Part shown: positions 50,892 to 58,892 of the stretch, piece after piece
Position numbering within the stretch: position 1 is the first letter of the stretch
Layout of the letters: every line of letters starts with the position of its first letter
Assembly: GCF_047238345.1 (NCBI RefSeq)
Contig: NZ_JBDFMQ010000001.1
Coordinates: 620,001-684,000 of the forward strand
Direction: 5' to 3'
Length of the DNA: 64,000 nt
Origin: Shouchella sp047238345
Lineage (GTDB): Bacteria; Bacillota; Bacilli; Bacillales; Bacillaceae_D
Notes under the pieces: model-generated
Databases searched by the model: none
The model's input: only the letters and a program-made list of their open reading frames with translations
Told to the model about the DNA's origin: nothing
Made by a program: the position numbers and the translations under genes

Positions 50892-52256
50892 TTACGTTAA
50901 TTGTGATTGTAGCTGATCCTGCTCAGTTAGTGCTTTTAACGCAATTGTATTTAGGATATTAACTGGCTTGTTGTAGTGCGGTTGGAAGAAGAAGTCGCTA
51001 AATGCTAGGTCTTCAACGGTCATCCCTTGTTGTATACAAACAGATAACGTATTCATCAGCTGTGTTTGGTCGATTTTACTTAACACTTGTGCGCCAATTA
51101 AACGCATCGTATCTTGATCATACACAAGCTTCAGCTTCACTTCTGTCGCAGTTGGCATAAAGGTTGGGCGTTCGTGATCCACAAGTGTAGTGGAACGAAC
51201 ATCTAATCCGTACATCGCTGCGCCTTCTTCTGTTAAGCCTGTGGAAGCCATATTCAGGTCGTAAAGTTTTAACCCTGATGTTCCTTGTGTACCTCGATAT
51301 TTAATGGTGGGCTTTACAATATTGTACGCAACGAGTGTCCCCATCTTTGTCGCATTTGTGGCGAGAGGGATATAGGCGTGATGCTGAGCTGAATTGTGAA
51401 ACACTGAGCAATTATCGCCAGCGGCAAAGATCGATGGGTCGCTTGTTTGCATGTAATCATTCACAAGCAGTGCGCCATTCTCTAGGGTGTCTAGTTCGCC
51501 TTTTAACAATTCTGTCTGTGGTCGGAATCCGACACAGAGTATGACAAGATCAACATCGTGGGTCGTTTTGCTTGTTTGGATGGCCGTAACTTCTCCGGCT
51601 TCATTACCGGCGAATGCCTCAACTTTTTCATTTAGCGCCAAGCGAATGCCTTTTGCTGTTAATGTCTGTTCAACCTCATCAGTAAATTCGCGGTCGAGAT
51701 ATTTGTTTAAGACACGGTCTGCGCCTTCAATGAATGTCACATCTTTTCCATATGCTTCAAACGCTTCAACAAGCTCTACACCAATATAGCCAGCACCGAC
51801 AACAGCAATTTTATTTGCATGGGTGGCTTTTTCAATAATCTCTTGGGCTTGTGCATAGTTTTTGCATAGTTGAATGTTCTTTAACCCAACACCTGAAATC
51901 GGTGGAACAATTGGGGAAGAGCCAGTGGTATAGACAAGCTTATCGTAGGAATCATTAAACTGTTCACCTGTTTCCAAATTCTCCACAACAAGAGTCTTTT
52001 CCTGTCGGTTGATCGAGTGGACATTGTGACGAACACGCATCTTCGCTCCAAGTGCTTCTAATTCCTCTGGGGAAGAGTAAAAGAGCTTTTGAGCATCATC
52101 GACGACACCGCCGACATGTAGTGCAATTCCGCATGAAAGAAAGGAGACGTTGTCGTTTCGCTCATATACCGTAATAGCTGCTTCTGGATGAAGTCGAAGT
52201 AAGTTTTTAACCGTTTGTGTCCCTGCATGTGTACAACCAATAACAATAATTTTCAA
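50892..52256 (-). CDS. NADH oxidase / CoA-disulfide reductase-type flavoprotein
   Basis: Protein of 454 residues in the pyridine nucleotide-disulfide oxidoreductase family. N-terminal FAD site, single redox cysteine in SFLSCGIALHVGG near residue 44, NADH site VVGAGYIGVELVEAFEAYG, second FAD motif FAAGDNCSV. The SFLSCGIAL form fits water-forming NADH oxidases (Nox), which re-oxidise NADH with O2; CoA-disulfide reductase is the alternative. Upstream lie three Rex-like repeats. Confidence 0.85.
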   Translation of the reverse strand: MKIIVIGCTHAGTQTVKNLLRLHPEAAITVYERNDNVSFLSCGIALHVGGVVDDAQKLFYSSPEELEALGAKMRVRHNVHSINRQEKTLVVENLETGEQFNDSYDKLVYTTGSSPIVPPISGVGLKNIQLCKNYAQAQEIIEKATHANKIAVVGAGYIGVELVEAFEAYGKDVTFIEGADRVLNKYLDREFTDEVEQTLTAKGIRLALNEKVEAFAGNEAGEVTAIQTSKTTHDVDLVILCVGFRPQTELLKGELDTLENGALLVNDYMQTSDPSIFAAGDNCSVFHNSAQHHAYIPLATNATKMGTLVAYNIVKPTIKYRGTQGTSGLKLYDLNMASTGLTEEGAAMYGLDVRSTTLVDHERPTFMPTATEVKLKLVYDQDTMRLIGAQVLSKIDQTQLMNTLSVCIQQGMTVEDLAFSDFFFQPHYNKPVNILNTIALKALTEQDQLQSQLT

Positions 52257-52279
52257 TGAAAAAACCTCCTGAATTTATA

Positions 52280-52424
52280 TTGTGAAATACTGAGCATGTT
52301 TAGTTATAAAAAGAAGGAGAAAACACTCCTCGATTTGACTTTGTGAAGAAATGAGCAAGTAAAAATGAAGACCATCTCTATTTGCTTACAATATAAGACT
52401 AACACATTGTGAAATGGTGAGCAA
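52280..52424. repeat. Three Rex-like operator repeats
   Basis: Pattern TTGTGAA-N4-TGAGCAW occurs at 52280-52297, 52341-52358 and 52407-52424, spaced 61 and 66 bases, all in one orientation. The left half equals the Rex half-site (TTGTGAA); the right half departs from TTCACAA but keeps CAA. The nearest copy lies 24 bases before the NADH oxidase start. Likely sites for a redox repressor. Confidence 0.65.
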
Positions 52425-52440
52425 GTAGTTTATGCAAATA

Positions 52441-52467
52441 CCATAGTCTTTTCTTTATAGACTATGG
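52441..52467 (-). terminator. Hairpin after the methyltransferase gene
   Basis: CCATAGTC / GACTATGG, 8 bp. In the minus direction only a weak T-rich run follows, so it is a probable but modest terminator. Confidence 0.5.
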
Positions 52468-52475
52468 CAAGTTTG

Positions 52476-53312
52476 TTAGTTCTTCTTTGCTAAGAAAGCC
52501 ATTGTGTCGCTTTTGGCCGTATATGGCTTTCCAGTCACATCACTATATACCTCTTTAGTGCTAAAGCCGGCTTCTTCTAATTCTGTTTGCAGCATAGGTT
52601 TAGTGAAATATTGATTCCAAATATAATAGGTTTGAGTATCATCTGCGGTCATTACATTTGTTTGTTCAAGGCTAACGCGTTCGTCTGGATAAGTACAATT
52701 TTGTTGAAGTTCAAGATGATTTTCAGGCGACCAAAAGCCGCCGTGTTCATGATGATTCCAATAGCGTTGGTCTGAAAATCGTTTGAATTTCTCTTCTGTA
52801 AACACGTCTAAAAACAATTGACCCCCAATGTTTAAGCTGTCATAGATACGTTGTAAAACTTGCTTTCGTTCTTCTTTTCCAAGCGCACCGTAATCACAAT
52901 AAATGAGTAAGGCAAGATCAAACTCGGGCTTCAATTGAACCGAGAGATAATCTTGATTAATATACGTAATGGGAAGACCTTTTTTCTTCGATTGTTCTTG
53001 TGCGTATTGAATGGAGTGGGAAGAAATATCAATTCCCGTGACAGTATGCTGTAATTGTGCAAGCGGTTCACAATAGAGCCCAGGTCCACAGCCAAAATCA
53101 ACAATTTTTGTAGGCTTTTCATTTAAAATGTGTTGATGAATGAAATGAACAGAAGTTCCAACCGTACCAGCGTGTCGACTAGCACCTTCATGATCTTGAC
53201 TTAAGTGGGCATCCAATAAAAAAGGCGCAATGTGAGGGTCCTGCCAAAACATATTTTTATTTCTTGCAAAGAGAGCAGGGCGTTTGATGGTTTCTAAAAG
53301 TGTGCGGTTCAT
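52476..53312 (-). CDS. Class I SAM-dependent methyltransferase under leader attenuation
   Basis: Protein of 278 residues with the Rossmann motif I IVDFGCGPGLYCEPLAQL near residue 70, motif II GIDISSHSIQYAQ, and LALLIYCDYGAL. N-terminal 60 residues and C-terminal 100 residues are unusual extensions. Substrate unknown; small molecule or antibiotic is possible. ATG 53312 follows TTGGAGGA; the frame back to 53420 contains the leader terminator and is not real. Confidence 0.78.
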   Translation of the reverse strand: MNRTLLETIKRPALFARNKNMFWQDPHIAPFLLDAHLSQDHEGASRHAGTVGTSVHFIHQHILNEKPTKIVDFGCGPGLYCEPLAQLQHTVTGIDISSHSIQYAQEQSKKKGLPITYINQDYLSVQLKPEFDLALLIYCDYGALGKEERKQVLQRIYDSLNIGGQLFLDVFTEEKFKRFSDQRYWNHHEHGGFWSPENHLELQQNCTYPDERVSLEQTNVMTADDTQTYYIWNQYFTKPMLQTELEEAGFSTKEVYSDVTGKPYTAKSDTMAFLAKKN

Positions 53313-53346
53313 GGTGAATGAGTCCTCCAATTCTTTTTTTTCATAC

Positions 53347-53398
53347 AAAAAAACCGCAGAGCTCTGCTCTACGGGGTAAGTTGGTGACCGTAGTGAGC
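53347..53398 (-). terminator. Methyltransferase leader: terminator with competing antiterminator
   Basis: On the minus strand CCGTAGAGC pairs with GCTCTGCGG (plus 53354-53374) and is followed by seven Ts, an intrinsic terminator. The same CCGTAGAGC can pair instead with the upstream GCTC-ac-TACGG (plus 53388-53398). The two pairings exclude each other, the hallmark of attenuation. Confidence 0.72.
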
Positions 53399-53416
53399 AA
53401 AACATGAAAACAGTGA

Positions 53417-53461
53417 TCACAAAGAAGCGTTGCTTGGCTCTAGCAACTGTTTATCTCCCAT
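53417..53461 (-). CDS. Leader peptide MGDKQLLEPSNASL
   Basis: Fourteen codons and a TGA, with AAGGA five bases before the ATG. The ORF contains a GTTGC/GCAAC hairpin and ends 18 bases before the antiterminator arm, so ribosome position on it could choose between antiterminator and terminator of the methyltransferase gene. Confidence 0.5.
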   Translation of the reverse strand: MGDKQLLEPSNASL

Positions 53462-53679
53462 ATGATTCCTTGTTTTTCAATGTTTTACTCGTTTCCAGTC
53501 ATCGTCAAGTTTGTGTCAATCCAACTTCGACGATGCCGAATGTCGTCACCGATCCTTTTAGTATGATGCCGCAATTATAACGTCAGAAAAAGAGTGACGC
53601 AAGTATTTATTGAATTAATTATACAAACGTTCTTATTACTTTGGTAAACTAAGGAAGGGAATAATTAATTGAATAAAAA

Positions 53680-53768
53680 CACCACTAGGGGTGCGCAAAG
53701 CTGAGAGAGGCAAGGATGTCTTAACCCTTATGAACCTGATCTAGATGATACTAGCGGAGGGAAGTGGC
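53680..53768 (+). ncRNA. TPP riboswitch (Thi-box)
   Basis: Standard thiamin pyrophosphate aptamer: ACTAGGGGTGC, CTGAGAGAGG, ACCCTTATGAACCTGATCTA and GATACTAGCGGAGGGAAGTGG in order; P1 is CCACT (53682-53686) with AGTGG (53763-53767). It controls the hydrolase gene downstream through the terminator that follows. Confidence 0.97.
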
Positions 53769-53797
53769 TGAACCGAATGTGCTGTTTTTTTTCGTTC

Positions 53798-53835
53798 AAC
53801 ACTTCTTTTCCTATAAAAGAGGTGTTTTTTATTTT
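53798..53835 (+). terminator. TPP-controlled terminator
   Basis: AACACTTCTTTT (53798-53809) / AAAAGAGGTGTT (53815-53826), one wobble pair, then TTTT and ATTTTT. With TPP bound the terminator should form and stop transcription before the hydrolase gene. Confidence 0.85.
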
Positions 53836-53851
53836 TGAGGAGGAAGAAGCA

Positions 53852-55126
53852 GTGGATTTGTTAATGAAACAAGTAGATGAACGAGAAGAAGAGTTAATCC
53901 AACTTGTGAAAGATCTAATTTCGTTTGAAACACCAGCGCCGCCTGCTCGAAATACGGCAGGAATCCAAACATTTATTGCGGAATACTTAGAAGAATTAGG
54001 GGCAACGGTTGATCAGTGGGACGTTTATGAAGGGGATCCGAATGTAGTTGGCACATTAAAAGGATCGTATTCAAATGCGTTTCACAGTTTGATTCTAAAT
54101 GGTCACGTTGATGTCGCTTCTGTCGATAAGGATGAGGTGTGGAGGACGTCCCCTTTTTCTGCCGAGGTTATGGATGGAACGATTTACGGTCGTGGTGCTG
54201 CAGACATGAAAGGTGGTCTTGCTGCTTGTTTGTTTGCACTAAAACTTGTATCTGATCATGGTTTGAAGTTAAAGGGAGATGTCTTTTTACAATCGGTTAT
54301 CGGAGAAGAAGTGGGGGAAGCAGGGACGAAGCAATGTTGTGAGCATGGCTATCAAGCAGACTATGCGATCGTAGCGGATACAAGTCACTGTGCAATCCAA
54401 GGTCAGGGCGGCGTTATTACAGGTTGGATTACCATTAAAAGTCCGACCACGCACCATGACGGCACGAGAAGACAAATGGTTCATGCAGGTGGAGGCGTGC
54501 ATGGAGCAAGCGCAATTGAAAAAATGACAAAAATGATTACGGCTTTGCAAGAGTTAGAACGACATTGGGCCATTACAAAATCGTATCCTGGATTCCCTTC
54601 AGGAACCAACACGATTAATCCAGCCGTTATTGAAGGTGGACGGCATCCTGCTTTTATTGCGGATGAATGCCGTTTATGGATAACTGTTCATTTCTATCCA
54701 GATGAAACGGTTGAAGAAGTCACAAAACAAATCGAAAACCATCTTCTTGCTGTTGCACAGGGAGATGTCTGGCTCCGAGATCATCCACCGTTGTTTAAAT
54801 GGGGCGGAGAATCCATGATTGTTGATCGTGGCGAGGTGTTTCCTGCATTTTCAGTTGACCAAGAACATGCTGCATTCTCGATGGTTGCGGAAGCACATGA
54901 AGCGGTTTTTGGAGCACGACCAGATGTGGAAATGTCTCAAACGGTAACAGATGGAGGATGGCTAGCCTCTTACGGTATCCCAACGATTCTTTATGGACCA
55001 GGGAAATTAGAACATGCGCATGCCGTGGATGAGCAACTAAAAATTGAGGAGCTCGTAAAATATACAAAGTCGTTGCTTCGTTTTATGATTAGCTGGTGCA
55101 ACACGCCAAAAAGTAGCGCAGATTAA
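53852..55126 (+). CDS. M20-family hydrolase, YlmB-like formylaminopyrimidine deformylase
   Basis: Zinc-dependent M20/ArgE-DapE hydrolase of 424 residues: LNGHVDVASVD and GRGAADMKGGLAA hold metal ligands and IGEEVGEAGTKQC the catalytic glutamate. TPP control strongly suggests the YlmB role, deformylation of N-formyl-4-amino-5-aminomethyl-2-methylpyrimidine in salvage of degraded thiamin. GTG 53852 lies eight bases after GAGGAGGA; the frame from 53777 runs through the terminator and is false. Confidence 0.88.
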   Translation: MDLLMKQVDEREEELIQLVKDLISFETPAPPARNTAGIQTFIAEYLEELGATVDQWDVYEGDPNVVGTLKGSYSNAFHSLILNGHVDVASVDKDEVWRTSPFSAEVMDGTIYGRGAADMKGGLAACLFALKLVSDHGLKLKGDVFLQSVIGEEVGEAGTKQCCEHGYQADYAIVADTSHCAIQGQGGVITGWITIKSPTTHHDGTRRQMVHAGGGVHGASAIEKMTKMITALQELERHWAITKSYPGFPSGTNTINPAVIEGGRHPAFIADECRLWITVHFYPDETVEEVTKQIENHLLAVAQGDVWLRDHPPLFKWGGESMIVDRGEVFPAFSVDQEHAAFSMVAEAHEAVFGARPDVEMSQTVTDGGWLASYGIPTILYGPGKLEHAHAVDEQLKIEELVKYTKSLLRFMISWCNTPKSSAD

Positions 55127-55137
55127 TGCGCTACTTT
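55110..55137. terminator. Bidirectional terminator
   Basis: AAAGTAGCGC (55110-55119) / GCGCTACTTT (55128-55137), spanning the stop codon; shared with the convergent cupin gene. Confidence 0.82.
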
Positions 55138-55138
55138 C

Positions 55139-55642
55139 TTACCACAAGGTGGAGAGTGGTCCGTGTTCGCCAAAGACAGGGTCATGACTTGGCTTCGGGA
55201 CTTGTGTGATCTTTTGGATATGCTTTTCTTTTTCCACAGGATCACCAGTACATAAATCGTAAGGAACACCATCCGGGTACGCACCAATCACTGTGAAAGA
55301 TTCACTACTTTCAATAAGCTTATGACCCGTTCCAGCAGGTAGAATGAGCACATCTCCAACACCTACTTCGAGCTGTTCGCCGGAAACACCACCGACTTGT
55401 AGGGTCGCTTCACCTTGCATCACAACTAATACTTCATGGGCGTTACTATGATAGTGATGGTAATCAAAAATGCCACCACGCCAAGAGTTATACCATTGAT
55501 TCTCTTTTAAAATCTCTTCAATGCTGTCTTCTTTTTCAATTACTGCTTGATAATGCACAAATGGATAGCTCGGATGGTTTGGAACTTGACCATCATCGTT
55601 AAAATAAAGGTGCTTCACCGTAACTTGATTTAAATCGCGCAT
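55139..55642 (-). CDS. Cupin-domain protein, YjlB-like
   Basis: Protein of 167 residues, a single cupin barrel. Metal-site motif FDYHHYHSNAHEVLVVMQGEA (several His plus Glu) and the second motif GDVLILPAGTGHKLIES are clear. It resembles YjlB of B. subtilis, whose reaction is unknown. GGGAGGATTTTCAG precedes the ATG. Confidence 0.82.
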   Translation of the reverse strand: MRDLNQVTVKHLYFNDDGQVPNHPSYPFVHYQAVIEKEDSIEEILKENQWYNSWRGGIFDYHHYHSNAHEVLVVMQGEATLQVGGVSGEQLEVGVGDVLILPAGTGHKLIESSESFTVIGAYPDGVPYDLCTGDPVEKEKHIQKITQVPKPSHDPVFGEHGPLSTLW

Positions 55643-55793
55643 CTGAAAATCCTCCCATTCCCCTTTTATTATCTATACCACCCATATGAGAGCGCAAACA
55701 TAAAGATGATCAATAAATGTGAAAATAAAGTCGTTTACGAAACATGAAAGCGGGTAAGATACTTCCAAATATAACCATAGTGAGGTGGTAAAG

Positions 55794-55973
55794 ATGAAGC
55801 GAAAATTAATGAAAGCTGAACAAGATCGTGTGATCAGTGGCGTTTGCGGGGGAATTGCAGACCATATGGGGATCCCGACCCTCGCTGTCCGCTTGATTTT
55901 TCTTGTGTTACCCGCTAGCTTATTGATTTATATTATCTTGGCGATGTATTTAGAGACCAATCCAGTGATCTAA
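55794..55973 (+). CDS. PspC-domain envelope stress protein
   Basis: Protein of 59 residues: MKRKLMKAEQDRVISGVCGG then IADHMGIPTLAVRLIFLVL, the PspC pattern of a short amphipathic N terminus and one or two membrane helices. GAGGTGG five bases before ATG 55794 sets the start rather than 55785. It stands alone and is ended by a terminator overlapping its last codons. Confidence 0.85.
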   Translation: MKRKLMKAEQDRVISGVCGGIADHMGIPTLAVRLIFLVLPASLLIYIILAMYLETNPVI

Positions 55974-55988
55974 ATGGGGATTGGTTTT
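55956..55988 (+). terminator. Terminator overlapping the pspC-like 3' end
   Basis: ACCAATCC (55956-55963) / GGATTGGT (55978-55985) followed by TTT. The left arm lies inside the coding sequence. Confidence 0.7.
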
Positions 55989-56248
55989 CACATTACCAAA
56001 TCCCATTCATGAATCTCAAAATCTCTTGCTCGTTCGACGACGTAAGGATCATTTTGCACAAGCTCTAGTAATTCTTCGAAGGTGTTCGTTTGATAGATAA
56101 CGAGCCCTCCTGTGCCGTCGATAAATCGGCCATTGGCAAAGATTTTTCCTTCTGCCTTTTTCTCCTGAAGGTATGCAACGTGAGCTTCACGATAGTCTTC
56201 GCTCTTCTGTTCATCTAACATCGGTAATAGTACAGCATAATAGGTCAT
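55988..56248 (-). CDS. YciI-family protein
   Basis: Protein of 86 residues of the YciI dimeric alpha/beta-barrel family: YYAVLLPMLD, then REAHVAYLQEKKAEGKIFANGRF with the conserved His, and NDPYVVERARDFEIHEWDL. Function unsettled in the family. ATG after AAAGGAGAAACGTTCT. Starts 20 bases after the methyltransferase stop. Confidence 0.85.
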   Translation of the reverse strand: MTYYAVLLPMLDEQKSEDYREAHVAYLQEKKAEGKIFANGRFIDGTGGLVIYQTNTFEELLELVQNDPYVVERARDFEIHEWDLVM

Positions 56249-56268
56249 AGAACGTTTCTCCTTTTTGG

Positions 56269-56889
56269 TTAGAATTCTGTTTTTCGCAACACAACAGATT
56301 GAAAGGCTAAATTTCCACCAATGACTTCTTTTGAAATGACTTGGAATGATTCAATCGAGAAATGTGCAGTTACCAATGTTCGGAGTGCATCATCTTCATA
56401 GAAAGAAAAAAATCGTTTGGGCTCGTAAACATCATCTTCCCAAATGCCTTCAGAATTCTTCCCACCATATACACCTAAATAAAACAGCCCACCTGGTTGT
56501 AGCACACGCTCTAGTTCAATTAAAACATTCTCCAGTTCAGCTTTTGGCACATGAAGTAAGCAGTTGAGTGCATAAATGGCGTCAAAGTGGTTTGAAGGGA
56601 AGGTTAAGTCATAAAAACTCATTTCCGCTGCTTCCAATCCTTTTTCCTTGCATAAGGCAATCATTTCTGATGATAGGTCAGTACTAAACGTTTTTAATCC
56701 ATTTTCTTTAAAATAAAGGCTATCATTTCCCGGACCTGCGCCAATTTCTAGAAGGCTTGTTTTTGCTTCGTCCTGCACTAGTTTTAGAAAATGATTTCTT
56801 TCTTTGACTTTCCAAGTTTCTGTTGTTGCTTGATTTCGCTGATTTGCTTGTTTGTTATAAGCGTCTATTAGCTGCTGTTGGTTGTCCAA
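56269..56889 (-). CDS. Class I SAM-dependent methyltransferase
   Basis: Protein of 206 residues with motif I LLEIGAGPGNDSLYFKENG near residue 50, acidic motif II TDLSSEMIALCKEKG, and the post-motif ALNCLLHVPKAELENVL. UbiE-like small-molecule methyltransferase; substrate unknown. It lies between the HIT-like and YciI genes on the minus strand and may be transcribed with them. Confidence 0.85.
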   Translation of the reverse strand: MDNQQQLIDAYNKQANQRNQATTETWKVKERNHFLKLVQDEAKTSLLEIGAGPGNDSLYFKENGLKTFSTDLSSEMIALCKEKGLEAAEMSFYDLTFPSNHFDAIYALNCLLHVPKAELENVLIELERVLQPGGLFYLGVYGGKNSEGIWEDDVYEPKRFFSFYEDDALRTLVTAHFSIESFQVISKEVIGGNLAFQSVVLRKTEF

Positions 56890-56913
56890 TTTTTCCCCTC
56901 CGTTATAGCGATG

Positions 56914-57381
56914 TTACATGTATGCGGCTTTCATTTTTTCTTCCAGCTTTTTCGTTAACTTGTCTCTTAGTGCACCGTGAGTCGCTTCTTGAAACTGTTC
57001 CTGTTCGTCCGTCCATTTTTCTTGTGGGTATTGCCAAACGGGATGAGGAATTCGTTCTGCTGGTTCCCAATCGTATCGTGGGAAAAGATGGGCATGTAAA
57101 TACGTATCGGTATTGCCATAGATGGAGTAATTCACGCGTAGGGGCTGGCATACGTCAACAATGGCATCCCCTATTAAACTCATATCTAGAAGATAGTCGC
57201 TGCGTAATGCTAGTGGCATCTTCTCAAGAGAAGGCCATTTTTCAGTCGGTAACAAAACGCAATAGCCAGGCAAAAACTGTGTGTCACCGATAACTGCAAA
57301 TCCACTGCGCATGTTGACCATCACCATCGGATTTTGATTGGTTTGTGCTGCTTTGATTCGATCTTGTTTCCAATTGTGCAT
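56914..57381 (-). CDS. HIT-like nucleotide hydrolase
   Basis: Protein of 155 residues with an altered histidine triad: TYLHAHLFPRYDWEP, where H-x-H is followed by F-P-R instead of the third His. This form occurs in HIT-related proteins acting on diadenosine polyphosphates or nucleotide esters. ATG 57381 lies after AGAGGAG; the frame extending to 57471 runs into the upstream gene without support. Confidence 0.68.
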   Translation of the reverse strand: MHNWKQDRIKAAQTNQNPMVMVNMRSGFAVIGDTQFLPGYCVLLPTEKWPSLEKMPLALRSDYLLDMSLIGDAIVDVCQPLRVNYSIYGNTDTYLHAHLFPRYDWEPAERIPHPVWQYPQEKWTDEQEQFQEATHGALRDKLTKKLEEKMKAAYM

Positions 57382-57397
57382 GTTTGTTTCACTCCTC

Positions 57398-58111
57398 TTA
57401 TTTACTATGAATAAAGTGAAAGGCGATGTAAGCAGCAAAAAGGATGTATGAAACTTCTGTAGCCAAATCACGATTTAATTCCAACTGGTAGGTATAGCTT
57501 TTTTGATAGAATCCCTTTCCGATTTGTTGATTGCCATCCCTTATTTGCAGGTCTTGACCAATGAGTGCGGTTTCAAACACAAACGTACGTGCATGGTAGT
57601 CTACATACATTTGATTACGGGTATGTTTTAAACTAGATAATGCTTTTTCAAGACATATCAAGCCAACTGGTTGATTATTCTCAAGGATTTCCCATTGTAA
57701 GGTTTTGTCTTTCTTACGCTCTTTAATAGTAATCGTTTGATTGTGATCAAAAGCGAATTGTAGTTGTAAATGCCAAGCGCCTTGATTTTTTACAACCGAT
57801 TCAATAAATTGATGCAGTCGCTTTTTATAAAACCGGTGAAACGAACCGATTTGTTGTCCGTTAAAATAAAGTGGTCGTGTGTTTGTGGTAACACGGTCAA
57901 ACAAACGGACAGAAAAGCCATCATGATTCTGCGCAGGCACATAGTGTTTATCTTTTCGGTATTGCTGATAGATGAAGCGATTTAATCCAACAGCAAAAAT
58001 GAGAAAAAGAAGCGTCGCGATAACTGCGGATCGCTCAATCTCTCCAACAAAGATATAACGAAGCGGTATGGCAATTAATCCAATTGCAAAAAAGGTATAA
58101 AGAATATTCAT
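57398..58111 (-). CDS. Membrane protein with tubby-like C-terminal domain
   Basis: Protein of 237 residues: two N-terminal transmembrane segments, then a beta-rich domain of about 150 residues, then a final hydrophobic segment. The middle (RPLYFNGQQIGSFHRFYK, then FVFETALIGQDLQIRDGNQQ) resembles tubby C-terminal-like/YxjI proteins. That assignment is tentative. It stands 17 bases before the HIT-like gene. Confidence 0.55.
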   Translation of the reverse strand: MNILYTFFAIGLIAIPLRYIFVGEIERSAVIATLLFLIFAVGLNRFIYQQYRKDKHYVPAQNHDGFSVRLFDRVTTNTRPLYFNGQQIGSFHRFYKKRLHQFIESVVKNQGAWHLQLQFAFDHNQTITIKERKKDKTLQWEILENNQPVGLICLEKALSSLKHTRNQMYVDYHARTFVFETALIGQDLQIRDGNQQIGKGFYQKSYTYQLELNRDLATEVSYILFAAYIAFHFIHSK

Positions 58112-58280
58112 CGTAATCTACCATTCCTTCTAGTATAAGCGATTATTTTCTAAATAAATAGTTTAAAACAGGAGTCATTTTTAAGAAAGCCCTCTTAAGT
58201 CTAAAGAAGGATGAAGGAAGATTCAATTCAATCGTAAAAGTAAGAATTGTAAATGTTATAATGATGTGGGAGGGGTGTAC

Positions 58281-58877
58281 ATGGGTGATTCAAATCAAGA
58301 CCGGTATGACGGTTCTACCGAGTCAATAGATCGAGAAATTTGTGCATTGATACAAAAGCGGAAACAATTGTCGAACGAGCAAACGGCTTCTCCAACGCCT
58401 GAAAAGCTAAACGAATGGGCACATACATATGAGCTTGAAAAGGAAATGTTGAATGCTTTATTTAGTACGATTGAGAGTGAAGGTGATTTTAAACCGATCG
58501 TCAAGCCGAAAGGGTATCTCGGAACGGTTCCACTGTCATTGTTTCACGAAGAAAATGAGATCATCTATAGCTTAACAGCCATTCAATCTTATAAAAACGC
58601 TTCCGTTCTCTTTTTTCAAGTAGCGAGTAATCCGCAGAAGCAGAATTTACAAGAACCGATGCGGACATTTGAGCTTACGATTAAGGGAACAACATCATAC
58701 GTGACACAACTGACCGGAGGAAGCGGTGGCGACGCAATGTTTAACCATCGTTTTGTCATTAGTCCAGCCATTAAGGAAGATGTCACGATCTCGGTTCGAG
58801 AAAGGTTTGGTGAAGGGGAGTGCGTGACGCCGTTTGAATGGAAGGTCGACAAACAAGCGTTGATTATGAATAAGTAA
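58281..58877 (+). CDS. Hypothetical cytoplasmic protein
   Basis: Protein of 198 residues. The N terminus (STESIDREICALIQKRKQLS) is a chorismate-mutase-like helix, common in uncharacterised Bacillus proteins; the C-terminal 110 residues are beta-rich with TQLTGGSGGDAMFNHRFVIS. No catalytic motif seen. ATG 58281 follows GGGAGGGGTGTAC. Confidence 0.68.
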   Translation: MGDSNQDRYDGSTESIDREICALIQKRKQLSNEQTASPTPEKLNEWAHTYELEKEMLNALFSTIESEGDFKPIVKPKGYLGTVPLSLFHEENEIIYSLTAIQSYKNASVLFFQVASNPQKQNLQEPMRTFELTIKGTTSYVTQLTGGSGGDAMFNHRFVISPAIKEDVTISVRERFGEGECVTPFEWKVDKQALIMNK

Positions 58878-58892
58878 ATAGGGGGAAACCAA

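Noticed and set aside
53313..53420. Longer start for the methyltransferase at 53420
   Set aside because: The in-frame extension is the antiterminator/terminator region and has no ribosome site.
53777..53851. Longer start for the YlmB-like hydrolase at 53777
   Set aside because: It would translate through the TPP-controlled terminator; GTG 53852 has the ribosome site and fits the family N terminus.
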